Assembly: GCA_963921425.1 (NCBI GenBank)
Contig: OY992840.1
Coordinates: 14,982,621 to 15,046,620 of the forward strand
Reading direction: 5' to 3'
Source of the DNA: Dryas octopetala
Taxonomy: Eukaryota; Streptophyta; Magnoliopsida; Rosales; Rosaceae
Length of the DNA: 64,000 bases
The first letter of the stretch is position 1. Each line of letters opens with the position of its first letter. The position numbers and the translations under genes are program-made. Positions 1 through 10,306 of the stretch are shown one piece after another. Below the pieces are notes generated by a model, which was not told the DNA's origin, ran no database searches, and saw only the letters and a program-made list of their open reading frames with translations.

Positions 1-286
1 AGCTGCCTTAATACAAGGTTATGTTAGTTAATTAGTTACAAATGAGTTGTATTAATTTCTGACAGTTGGCACTGCCTTATAGGACAGATGCATGAATGGT
101 GATGATGTGATCACAGTCACTCCACCACATTTTCTTTGTAACCGTTTTCTTGTCCTCACATGGACATGCCTTGATATAATGAAAAAGTCAGTGGCTGGCT
201 CATTGTGAGCACCACTCATAATTTGTGCTTCCCCTTTCTCTCTTCTCTCCCTTTTCCTTTCTCTGTTTATTATTGCATCAGTGTTC
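1..286. other. intergenic, no gene seen
   Basis: AT-rich left edge of the window. Pyrimidine-rich tracts lie near 225-265. The open frames here overlap a P450 relic or are chance readings, and I see no motif that supports a gene. Confidence 0.5.
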
Positions 287-378
287 AACAAAATGTTGGG
301 GACGTTTACTAATAATGTCATCTGAAGAGCGGCAATTGGGAAGAAGTACAGTGATATATGAAGAAGATGGTACAATGG
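287..378 (+). pseudogene. CYP71 exon-1 relic
   Basis: About 90 bases are nearly identical to the part of the second cluster gene around 5190-5275, which encodes the stretch LGTFTNNV then AAIGKKYS. The conserved cysteine codon has become TGA. A three-base insertion follows the KKYS region, and similarity stops shortly afterwards. No flanking exon-1 sequence or exon 2 remains. This is a short relic of a copy closest to the gene at 4598, not a working gene. Confidence 0.8.
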
Positions 379-603
379 CCCTATTAATTAGTAGAACCCC
401 ACCCCTTCCCCTTCCATCTTTCCCATCAGACCCATGGCAAATTTATAATAGAGTGGTGATGGTGGTGAGCAAATTTGCTCGCCTAAAGTTTGTTAATGTC
501 AACTAAAGCACATTCTTCTTTCTTTGTTAATGTCAACTAAAGTTTGTTGATCCCGTGATTATAATATCAACTCTGAAAGCGGCATCTGAAGCATATGTAT
601 ACA

Positions 604-1233
604 CAGGGTCGGTCCGAGGATTTAGGTGTTCTGGGCGAGAAAAAAATTTGAGGCCCTTTGCCATTCAATAACTAAAATTAATTGACCAAAAAATCAATAA
701 GCAATTTCTAACTTGATACCCATCAATTTAGTAAGAGAAATTAAAAAAATAGAACTGATTTGAATTAATTGAAAATCTTTTAAGTACACAAAAGCTGGAG
801 TTAGTTTTAAAGATAACTAATACATGTGGCAAGGTTTAGGCTGCAAGTAGCAAGCTTCTTAGCAATCTATATTCAAAATTCTCTGCTAACAAACCTTTGT
901 TACCAAATTTTAGAGCTTCTTTACTCCTCGATATTAATTAAAGGAGGCAAAGTGTAAAGCAACTAAGAGGAATAGTCAAATGGATGAAGGAGGCCCTGGA
1001 CTGTGAGACTGAGAATGATGAAGATGAATGAATAGTCAACAAGGAATAGTTAGAAAAGAAAGATGATTAGAGGAATAGTTAATAAATGAAGAAGAACTAC
1101 ACTAAAAGAAAGAATAGTAAAAAAAGTTTTGTTTTTTTTTTTAATTAAAAAGCCCAACTTACAAGTTGGAGGCCCTTTGGGTGGGTGGGCCCTAGGCGGT
1201 CGCCTAGCTCGCCTACCCTCAGGGCCGGCCCTG
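604..1233. mobile_element. non-autonomous hAT-like element
   Basis: The ends are inverted copies beginning CAGGG(T/C)CGG. The left end is at 604 and the right end finishes CCGGCCCTG at 1233. The 8-bp flanks TGTATACA (596-603) and TGTATACG (1234-1241) differ at one base, which fits the 8-bp target duplication of hAT elements. The interior is AT-rich with no transposase frame, so it would depend on an enzyme made elsewhere. The class call rests on the duplication length and the GGCCGGCC-rich ends. Confidence 0.75.
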
Positions 1234-1593
1234 TGTATACGGAAGCTGCATGCGTAGCATTTATAAAAAATCTGAATAAAACTTCATGTTCAAGTCTAGT
1301 TTAGTGTCCCCTGGCCAAAAACAAAAAACAAAAAAAAAAAGTCTGGTTTAGTGTCCTTTAAAAAAAGAAGAAGCATGGTTCAGTGGTTTGACATCAAAAT
1401 GATTCCGAATCAATCAACAAAATAAAATTTGAGGCATTCTTCAGGCCGGATTCGACCCATCTCCTGATTGGATTAATTGCTGTTGTTTTCTGTACTGTTG
1501 AGGTGTAATGGGATGTGAATCATTGGATGGGCAATGATTAAATTGTTAATGTTGAATGTTGAGCAAGTGCCAAAGCCCAAGCTCCGATCTTGA

Positions 1594-1677
1594 TCTTATA
1601 AATGGACCACCATAATCACATATTTAAGTACATAACCCACATTTACACATAAACATTGATAATTGAAGAAGAAGAAG
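1594..1677 (+). promoter_or_regulatory. core promoter and leader of first CYP71
   Basis: TATAAA lies at 1597-1602, about 75 bases before the ATG. It sits in a block (GATCTTATAAATGGACCACC) shared by most of the cluster genes. The shared leader then runs through ACATAAACAT and a GAAGAAGAAG tract to the start codon. Confidence 0.65.
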
Positions 1678-2679
1678 ATGTCAAATCTCTTGCAAATGCT
1701 GCAGGAGCTGAATATTAACGAAACATTCTTCTCCTTGTTGAAACCTTTTTCCTTCACACTACTAGTTGTGCCCATTTTCCTCATCCTTGTATTCAAATGG
1801 TCCTCCACTACCACCCCAACAAACTCACCACCTTCTCCACCAAAGCTCCCTATCATTGGAAACCTTCACCAATTAGGCTCTTGCCCTCATCGCTCACTTC
1901 AAGCCTTAGCTCAATGCCATGGCCCTCTCATGCTCCTCCATTTCGGAAGTGCGCCAGTCCTTGTTGTGTCCTCGGCTGAGGCTGCCCGTGAGATCGTGAA
2001 AACCCATGACATTGCATTCTCCAGCCGACCTAGCTTGACCGTCTTTAAGAAGCTTGTCTACAATCAAAAAGACGTAGTAACAGCACCTTATGGCGAGTAC
2101 TGGAGGCAGCTGAAAAGTATATGTGTTTTAAATCTTTTGAGCAACAAGAGGGTTCGGTCTTTTAGAGCTGTGAGAGAAGAGGAAACCAAATCCATGATAA
2201 ACAAGATAAAACAGTCCTGTATATTCTCCTCCTCCACATCATCATCAGTTTCAAATTTAAGTGAAATGTTTATGATGCTTACTAATGATGTTATTTGTAG
2301 AGTGGCTTTAGGGAGAAAGTACAGTGGTGGGGGTGGTGGGAAGGTGTTTATGGAGCTTTTCAGGGAATTGACGGCTGTATTTGGAGGTATCGTTATTGGG
2401 GATTATATCCCATGGCTTTCTTGGTGGAGCCATGTCAGTGGTTTGGATGCTAGATTAGACAAGGTGGCTAAGCAGTTAGATGACTTTTTAGATAGAGTGG
2501 TTCAAGAGCATATGGATAGTTTAGAGAGTGGAAATGATGGCCATATTCATATTGAGAAAGAGGATGATCAAAAGGATTTTGTGGACGTTTTACTTGGGAT
2601 TCAGAAACAAAACTTGCTTGGATTTCCTCTTGATAGAGTTGGTATAAAGGCTGTCATTTTGGTAATTAATTCTCTCTCC

Positions 2680-2738
<59 letters not shown>

Positions 2739-3939
2739 ATTACATTTACATCTCTTGAGTTTTATCGTCTTTTCACATACACATCCTGAGGTTTCAAAAA
2801 TTACACATACATCCCTTGAGGTTTCAAAACTATTACATATAATCCCCTACAAGAGAAAAAAATAAATAAACAAAAAATAAAATATTTATAGTGAGGTTGA
2901 ACCTTACACTTTGAGTAATCAGGTCATTTAACCCCTGAGCATGCCTTTTTGCATAATTTCTCATCTTTTTTCGTCTCACTATAGGGGGTTATATGCAACA
3001 GTTTTGAAACCTCATGGAGTGTATGTGTAATTTTTGAAACCTCATAGAGTGTATGTGAAAAGACGATAAACCTCAAGAGTGTAAGTGTAATTAATTCTAT
3101 AAATATATATATATATATATACACACACATGTCTCCCTATATCTCTCTATCTATCTATCAGAAAACTTCAACAGTGTGTTTTCTACTGCTATGTTAATAA
3201 ACCAAGGGCAGCTATATATATCAATTAAGGTTGATTAATCGATATCCGCACATATCTATTAGAAAACTTCAATCAGCCTCCAAATATTGTAACAACATTG
3301 TTTAATTAATCAATATTCTTGTTGTAGGATGTGTTTACCGGTGGCACTGATACCACGTATACAGTCCTAGATTGGGCAATGTCTGAGCTTTTAAAACATC
3401 CAAGAGTCATGAAAAATTTGCAGAATGAGTTAAGGGGGTTAATTGAACCCGGAAGAGACATAACAGAGGATGATTTGGTTGGAATGCACTACTTGAAGGC
3501 AGTGATGAAGGAGACTCTTCGCTTACATCCTCCACTTCCATTACTATTTCCCAAGATGTCGACTCAAGATGTGAAAGTAAATGGTTACGACATTAAAGCC
3601 AACACACAAGTTTTGACGAATATGTGGCAAATTGGAAGAGATCCCAAGTCATACAACAAACCTGAGGAGTTCGAGCCAGAGAGGTTCTTGAATAGCAGTG
3701 TAGATTATAAAGGGAATGACTTCGAATTGATTCCATTTGGGGCTGGCAGGAGGGGCTGCCCAGGAATTCAGTTTGCCATGGCTGTTGATGAGATTGCCTT
3801 AGCAAATGTGGTGCACAAGTTCAATTGGGCATTGCCTGATGGAGCAAAAGCAGAGGATTTGGACATGACTGAATCCACTGGTATTACCGTGCATAGAAAG
3901 TATCCTCTTAAAGCCGTTGCTATTCCATTTCCTTTTTGA
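1678..3939 (+). CDS. cytochrome P450, CYP71 family (cluster gene 1)
   Basis: Microsomal haem-thiolate monooxygenase. The substrate is unknown, but CYP71 enzymes generally oxidise specialised metabolites. Exons are 1678-2661 and 3328-3939 (531 aa), joined in phase 0 with GT-AG borders. An N-terminal membrane anchor (about residues 20-40) is followed by the proline-rich hinge [12 protein letters not shown]. The I-helix reads GGTDTT (333-338), the K-helix ETLR starts at E390, the PERF motif is near 445, and the haem loop [10 protein letters not shown] places the ligand Cys at 472. The ATG at 1678 was chosen because the upstream in-frame AAG codons lead back only to TTG. The intron carries CT and TA microsatellites and a MITE. 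A polyadenylation-like AATAAA lies near 4064. Confidence 0.93.
2674..2735. repeat. CT then TA microsatellite
   Basis: The intron starts with a (CT)n tract that passes directly into (TA)n, ending next to the intronic MITE. The CT part is shared in position by all six genes. The TA part is specific to this copy. Confidence 0.9.
2736..3094. mobile_element. foldback MITE in P450 intron
   Basis: Arms of about 115 bases are inverted copies of each other: left from TTAATTACATTTACATC, right ending GTGTAATTAA. Each arm contains repeated lines of GAGGTTTCAAA(A) separated by ACACATACA. The interior has no coding frame. TA-rich flanks hide any target duplication, so the superfamily is not assigned. The other five cluster genes lack it, so it inserted after the duplications. 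Confidence 0.8.
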
Positions 3940-4597
3940 ATTTTTCTTGTTGATGTAATTTATTATGTTCTATTATTAAGCTTGGGCAGGGTTTGTATTG
4001 TTTATGCTTGGCCTTATTGTTGGTGTGGATATCTTGTCCAGTTTGTCTTGTGGTTTGAAAGTTTAATAAACTGGGTTTCATATTACTAATCATAGTGCAC
4101 TTAGATTCAAAATGATCGATCAGTTACTTTACTATTTAAAGCTTATACCAACTGGGGAGAGATCCCAAACAAATTGCCACATATGCTGTTTTGTTTTTAT
4201 ATACAAGGAAGTTTATCTTAAAAAAGTTGTAACATTTTGTCTCATATTGTTAGACAACCCCTTAATTGTGTCTTAATCAAATCCCTGTATATATTTTTCT
4301 CCAGTCTTAAGTGTGTGCTCGGTGGTTGCATTTGGATCCTCTTGCTTGCAATTTGGTCGTTTCATCATTTTGACCTCTTCTCCTTTGGTGTGCTTTGGGC
4401 GTGGGCCATCGTACTACACATAAATTCAAAGTGAATGGTTACTAATTATTCAAGAAAGTATGAAAAAAGAGACCCTTTCAGATGTATTATTGTGACCGAA
4501 TATTGAGCAAGAGGCAAAGTACGCAGGCTCTGATCATGATCTAATGGACCACCATAATCACATATTATACACATAAACATAGAGAAGAAGAAGAAGA
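3940..4597. other. 3' flank of gene 1 and upstream unit of gene 2
   Basis: The 3' flank resembles 6570-6720 downstream of gene 2. From about 4290 the sequence matches segments at 7395-7620 and 11326-11530, so it is part of the duplicated intergenic unit. The block before the ATG at 4598 keeps the AATGGACCACCATAATCACA region. It lacks TATAAA because four bases are missing compared with the other copies. Confidence 0.6.
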
Positions 4598-6322
4598 ATG
4601 TTAAATCTCAGCTTGCAAGTGCTGAAGGAGCTGAATAGTGAAAAATTCTTCTCCTTGTCGCAACCTTTTCCCTTCACACTACTACTTGTGGCAATTTTCC
4701 TCATCCTTGTATACAAATGGTCCTCCACTACTCCAACAAACTCACCCCCTTCTCCACCAAAGCTCCCTATCATCGGAAACCTTCACCAATTAAGCTTGTA
4801 CCCTCATCGCTCACTTCAAGCCTTATCTCAACGCCATGGCCCTTTCATGCTCCTCCATCTCGGAAGCCTGCCAGTCCTCATTGTCTCGTCAGCTGAGGCT
4901 GCCCGCGAGATCATGAAAACCCATGACCTCATATTCTCTGACAGACCCAAGATGACTGTCTTTAAGAAGCTTCTCTACAATTACAAAGACGTTGCAACTG
5001 CACCTTACGGTGAGTATTGGAGGCAGCTGAGAAGTATATGCGTTCTAAATCTTTTGAGCAACAAAAGGGTTCGGTCTTTTCAAGCTGTGAGAGAGGAGGA
5101 AACGAAATCCATGATCAACAAGATAATGCAGTCTTGCATATCCTCCTCCTCCTCATCAACATCATCATCAGTTGTGAATTTAAGCAAAATTTTGGGGACG
5201 TTTACTAATAATGTCGTCTGCAGAGCGGCAATTGGGAAGAAGTACAGTGATGAAGAAGATGGTAGAATGTTTCTGGAGCTTTTGAGGGATTTTATGGAGT
5301 TATTGGGAGCTGTTGTTATTGGGGACTATATCCCATGGCTTGCTTGGTTGAGCCATGTCAACGGTTTGAATGCTAGACTAGACAAGATGGCTAAAAAGTT
5401 TGATGACTTTATGGACAGAGTAGTTCAGGAGCATATGGATACTAGTTCAGAGAGTGAAAATCATCATGGTCATGTTCATATTGAGGAGGATGATGGAAAG
5501 AATTTTGTTGAAGTTTTACTTGGGATTCACAAAGAAAACTTGCTTGGTTTTCCTATTGATAGAGTTACTATAAAGGCTCTCATTTTGGTAATTGACTCTC
5601 TCTCCCTCTCTTAATTACAAACAGTTTCTCTCTCTCTCTCTCTGATATTACATAGCACTTTCAATTAATTAATTTAATCAACCTTGGTTAATCAATATTA
5701 ATTCTTGTAGGATATGTTTATTGCTGGCACTGACAACACATATACAGCCCTAGAGTGGGCAATGTCTGAGCTTTTAAGGAATCCAAGGGTCATGAACAAA
5801 TTGCAGAAGGAGGTGAGGGGGATAGTTGAAATCAGAACAGACGTAACAGAGGATGATTTGGTTGGAATGCACTACTTGAAAGCAGTGATGAAGGAGACTC
5901 TTCGCTTACATCCTCCCATTCCATTACTATTTCCCAGGAAGTTAACCCAAGATGTGGAAATAAATGGTTACAACATTAAAGCCAACACACAAGTTTTGAC
6001 GAATGCATGGGCAATTGGAAGAGATCCCAAGTCATACAACAAGCCAGAGGAGTTTGAGCCAGAGAGATTCATGGATAGTAGTGTAGATTATAAAGGGAAC
6101 GACTTCGAACTGATTCCATTTGGGGCTGGCAGGAGGGGCTGCCCAGGAATTCATTTTGCCAATGCTGTTGATGAGATTGCTTTAGCAAATCTGGTGCACA
6201 AGTTCAATTGGGCATTGCCTGGTGGTGCAAGATTGGAGGATTTAGACATGACTGAATCAACTGGTGCAACCACACATAGAAAATATCCTCTTAAAGCGGT
6301 TTCTATTCCATTTTCTTTATGA
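4598..6322 (+). CDS. cytochrome P450, CYP71 family (cluster gene 2), I-helix Thr replaced
   Basis: Exons are 4598-5587 and 5711-6322 (533 aa), in phase 0. The membrane anchor, [12 protein letters not shown] hinge, ETLR (E392), PERF and [10 protein letters not shown] (Cys 474) are all present, so the frame looks functional. The I-helix reads AGTDNT instead of (A/G)GTDT(T/S). Asn 339 stands where the conserved threonine that helps activate oxygen in most P450s should be. All five other copies keep Thr. The promoter also lacks the TATA box of its relatives. It may be an enzyme with altered chemistry or a copy starting to decay. I favour decay, weakly. Confidence 0.9.
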
Positions 6323-6715
6323 AATACATTGATTTGCAATTGTGGTGGGAAATGTTCGAATTGTATCATCTAGACCTGATCATTGCAGAAGATGGAAACC
6401 AGATTGTTCCATTCTGTTTTAAACGACGACGATTCCATTCTTTTTCCTGCCTTAGTCTTTAACTTGAAAGGCTAAAGAAGGCATCTTTTAGGCATCTTTT
6501 ATCTATTATTTGGTCAGATTTGAAAGCTGCAGTTATTAAGGTTTCTAGGTTGGTTTTGTTTGTGTGATTGTATTGTTCTTGTTGATGTGATTTGTTCTGT
6601 TCAATTATTAGATTGTTAGCTTGGATAGGGTATGTATTGTTTATGCTTGCCCTGATTTTTTGTGGATATCTTGTCCACTTTGTCTTGTAATTTTCTGTTT
6701 CTTATTTAATAAAAA
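6323..6715. other. 3' flank of gene 2
   Basis: The part from about 6570 matches the 3' flank of gene 1, with TTGTTGATGT, the GTTTATGCTTG stretch and GGATATCTTGTCCA in order. The first 240 bases have no counterpart there. No gene is seen. Confidence 0.55.
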
Positions 6716-6866
6716 TCGAGCCATGTCAATGGTTTGGACACTAAATTAGAGAAGGTAAGCAACGGTTTGATGATATTTTAGATAGAATGCTAAGTGAAAG
6801 TACTATTTGATAAGAAATCTTTAAGCTTGTTTTCGTATTGATAGAATTAGCATAAAGACTCACATA
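6716..6866 (+). pseudogene. CYP71 exon-1 relic
   Basis: The segment resembles the end of exon 1 of the cluster genes. GAGCCATGTCAATGGTTTGG corresponds to the SHVNGL region, followed by a degraded KxFDDFLD region and a piece matching LLGFPIDR and IKA. The reading frame is broken and the haem domain is absent. Confidence 0.75.
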
Positions 6867-8190
6867 AAGAGAAGAATGAAAGTATTATTTGTACCACATT
6901 TTCTAATTTCATTATTGATCACATCTCGCACCATAAAATCGACGCGCGGAATTGTGGAGAGGGATGTGTTTTATTAGTAAATGTTATGCATATAGCATTA
7001 CTCAAAAACTAGTGGTACACATGCATGCTATATATATCATATACTTGTGTACTGCATATCTTTTATATATCCATCCAATAATGACACTGTGCAACATGAA
7101 GAAATTAAGAAGACTGATACACCAATTAATTCATGTTAAACACATTAATTTTTGGTTATGAATATAGAGCTTAATTAATTAGTTCCTAATTGTGAGAGGA
7201 GATATGTGGTTAAGTGGGTACCTGCTACTAAGGATGCTAGCTATTCTGAACCTACAGCCCCTATCACGATAGAAGGTAAAGACTTGGTTCCCTCCAGGGG
7301 TAATAAGGTCCTTCTAGAGAGAGAGAGTCATGAATTGCAGAGAAAAAGAAGGGTCATCAAGCTGAAAATGCCTTTGCGTGAAAACAACAAATTTCTCTCT
7401 AGTCTCAAGTGTGCGTGTTCCTCTTGCTTTGGTTGCAATTTTGTCGTTTCAGCAAATTTTCTTTTCTCCTTTGGTGTGCAATTTTAAATAATAGTCATCG
7501 TAGACTTCGTAGTGCACTAGAGTCAACAATTATAGTCATCGTCGTGCACATTATAGTCACTAATTATTCGATAAAAAATGAAAAAAGCGGTCCCTTGAGG
7601 TGTATTAATGTGACCGGACTCTAGTAAATCAGTTATTTACACAGTGGAATTGTTGGTGGGCAGTTGACATTTAATTGTTGCTTTTTTCTTTTATTTAGGC
7701 AGGGAGATGCAAATATGGAATATTTTTCAACAGCGTAGAACAAATACCACTAAATAAATAATTAGAGTTTAACAAAAAAATTTTCAAAAATACTTTCACT
7801 AAAACTTAATAAAACTTTTTTCATGTTGCAATTTATCAAGTAAAACGCATGTGTTGTGAACTCAAATTTAAATAAATAAAACATCGGAACATGTTATAAT
7901 AAATATACTAATATTTTTTGTTAATTATAAAATTAAAAAGAATAGTATATACCAATACATTCACCAATGTCAAACTTCAGTTTTTTGTAGAAAAGAACTT
8001 CCAAATATGTGGCGCTAGGTTTTACATTAATTTCAAAGAAGTTTACCATTAAAAAAAAATTGTCTCATTCGACTCGGGGGCAATTTAAATAATATTGTTT
8101 ATCATCATCGTATGACATGGGTCTGCGGACTTGTTAATGTTGAAAAATCTTGATCAGGAAGTGGCAAAGCCCAGTTGCTCTTATCTAGAT
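6867..8190. other. duplicated intergenic unit
   Basis: Bases about 7200-7620 are a diverged copy of segments near 11100-11540, with partial copies near 4290-4500, 21640-21850 and 25200-25290. Common marks are (AGG)GGTAATAAGGTCCTTCT, the CTCAAGTGTGCGTG region and TGTATTAATGTGACCGGA. The 93-aa frame at 7206 is not kept in the other copies, so I do not call it a gene. The rest is AT-rich. Confidence 0.55.
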
Positions 8191-8302
8191 CTTATATATA
8201 TGGACACCATAAAATCAAATATATAAGTTATATAACACATACACATTGATTATACGTACACATAAACATAGAGAAGAAGGAAGAAGGTGTTAACTCGTGA
8301 AA
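8191..8302 (+). promoter_or_regulatory. core promoter and leader of gene 3
   Basis: A TATATATA box (8193-8200) stands at the position of TATAAA in the other copies, before TGGACACCAT. The leader keeps ACATAAACATAGAGAAGAAG. The ancestral ATG at the end of the leader is GTG here (8288-8290). Confidence 0.6.
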
Positions 8303-9922
8303 ATGCTGCAAGAGCTGAATATGGAAGCATCCTTCTCTTTGTTGCAACCTGTTTACTTCACACTACTTCTTCTGCCCATTTTCCTCATCCTTGTATACAA
8401 ATGGTCCTCCAGTAGTACTCCAACATTGAACCCACCACCTTCTCCACCAAAGCTCCCCATCATTGGACACCTTCACCAATTAGGCTTGTACCTTCATCGC
8501 TCACTTCAAGCCTTATCTCAACGCCATGGCCCTCTCATACTCCTCCATTTCGGAAGCGTGCCAGTCGTTGTTGTCTCATCAGCTCAGGGTGCCCGCGAGA
8601 TCATGAAAACCCATGACCTCATATTCTCCGACAGACCCAAGAACACCCTCTTTGTGAAGCTCATCTACAATCGCAAAGACGTAGCAACGGCGCCATATGG
8701 CGAGTATTGGAGGCAGGTGAAAAGTATATGTGTGTTAAATCTTGTAAACAACAAAAGGGTTCGATCTTTTCGTGCTGTGAGAGAAGAGGAAACCAAATCC
8801 ATGATCAACAAGATAACGCAGTCCTCCTCATCATCATCAGTTGTGAATTTAACCGAAATATTTATGACACTTACTAATGATGTTATCTGTAGAGCGGCTC
8901 TGGGGAAGAAGTACAGCGGCGAAGGCGGGAAGGAGTTTAAGGAGCTTTTTGAGGAGTTTATAGAGTTATTGGGAGCACTCATTATTGGGGACTATATCCC
9001 ATGGCTCTCTTGGTTCACCTATGTCAATGGTGTGGACGCTAGATTAGACAAGATCGCTAAGAGGTTTGATGACTTTTTAGATAATGTAGTTCAAGAACAT
9101 ATGGATTGTAGTATTGAGAAAAAGGATGATCAAAAGGATTTTGTGGACGTTTTACTTGATATTCAGAAAGAAAACTTGCTTGGTATTCCTATTGATAGAG
9201 TTAGCGTAAAGGCTATCATCTTGGTAAGTAACTCTCTCTCTCTCTCTCTCTCCCTCTATTTATCGATCTATCTGTCTAAGTATCTCTCTCCCTCTCTATT
9301 CTTGTAGGATGTGTTTGCTGGTGGGACAGATACCACACACACAGTCCTAGACTGGGCAATGGCTGAGCTTTTAAAGCATCCGAGAGTCATGAACAAATTG
9401 CAGAATGAGGTAAGAGGGATAGTTGGAAACAGAGCGGACATAATAACAGAGGATGATTTGGTTGGAATGCCCTACTTGAAGGCAGTGATGAAGGAGGCTC
9501 TTCGCTTACATCCTCCATTTACATTACTATTACCCCACAATTCCACCCAAGATGTGAAAGTAAATGGCTATGACATCAAAGCCAACACACAAGTTATAGT
9601 GAATGCATGGGCAATTGGAAGAGATCCCAAGTCATACAACAAACCCGAGGAGTTCGAGCCAGAGAGGTTCTTGAATAGTGATATAGATTATAAAGGGAAC
9701 GACTTCGAATTGATTCCATTTGGGGCTGGCAGGAGGCGGTGCCCAGCAATTCAGTTTGCCATGGCTGTTAATGAGCTTGCTGTGGCAAATGTGGTGCACA
9801 AGTTCAATTGGGCATTGCCTGATGGAGCAAGAGCAGAGGATTTAGACATGACTGAATCCGTTGGCATTGCCACACACAGAAAACTTCGTCTCAAAGCGGT
9901 TGCTACTCCATTTTCTTTCTGA
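8303..9922 (+). CDS. cytochrome P450, CYP71 family (cluster gene 3)
   Basis: Exons are 8303-9223 and 9308-9922 (511 aa), and the intron is only 84 bases. It has the membrane anchor, the [12 protein letters not shown] hinge, I-helix GGTDTT, EALR (E370), PERF, and haem loop [10 protein letters not shown] with Cys 452. Ala in place of the last Gly of the loop is allowed in the family. The start is the ATG that is internal in the paralogues, because the ancestral ATG is GTG and a two-base deletion follows it. The protein therefore lacks about seven N-terminal residues but keeps the anchor. It pairs with gene 4 by an extra Ile (DIITEDD) and by [10 protein letters not shown] after the K-helix. Confidence 0.9.
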
Positions 9923-10086
9923 ATATAGATGGAGGAAAAACATACCTACTCGTGTAATGAGTATGGCCTTAAATCAATTATGCTAGCATTTGTCTTTCTT
10001 AGGGTTGTATTACTTGAATAAGTATTATGCAGGCTTGCTTATGTATAAAGAAAGTCATTTTAGATTGTGACATAAATTCGACCAAC
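9923..10086. other. 3' flank of gene 3
   Basis: AT-rich flank. A related GCAGGCTTG(C/G)TTATGTATAAA stretch also follows gene 6. It is likely the 3' untranslated region. Confidence 0.4.
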
Positions 10087-10306
10087 ATGAATAGCAATTC
10101 GCCAATTTAAAAGAAAAAAGGAAACCTTAAAGATGAGTATGCTTGAGTTGTTTAAAAATTTGAAGACAAAGAGATGTACAACTTAATTCATCGAATGAAA
10201 ACCAGTTGCTCTGCTCTCGAGTTCTATGTGATAACTTTGAAAATGCAGGAAAAAGCATACCCCTACAGATCAATCACACGAAACGATACAGCTTCTGGAT
10301 GGACAT
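10087..10306. pseudogene. copied 3' end of RPN7
   Basis: This segment matches 29521-29737, the 3' flank and last codons of RPN7. It contains ACAACTTAATTCATCGAA, then AATGCAGG(G/A)AAAAG, then GATCAATCACACGA near the stop codon. It has the same orientation as the real gene, so the RPN7 strand would be -. Only about ten C-terminal codons could be encoded and the frame is damaged. It shows that a duplication unit once reached into RPN7. Confidence 0.8.

Noticed and set aside
7195-7290. Possible tRNA gene (GTGGTTAAGTGGGTACC)
   Set aside because: No acceptor stem or anticodon arm can be formed, and the copies elsewhere differ in length. No tRNA or rRNA gene was found in the window.
7206-7487. 93-codon frame between genes 2 and 3
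   Set aside because: The same intergenic unit near 11100-11350, 21650 and 25200 breaks the frame, so it is not maintained.
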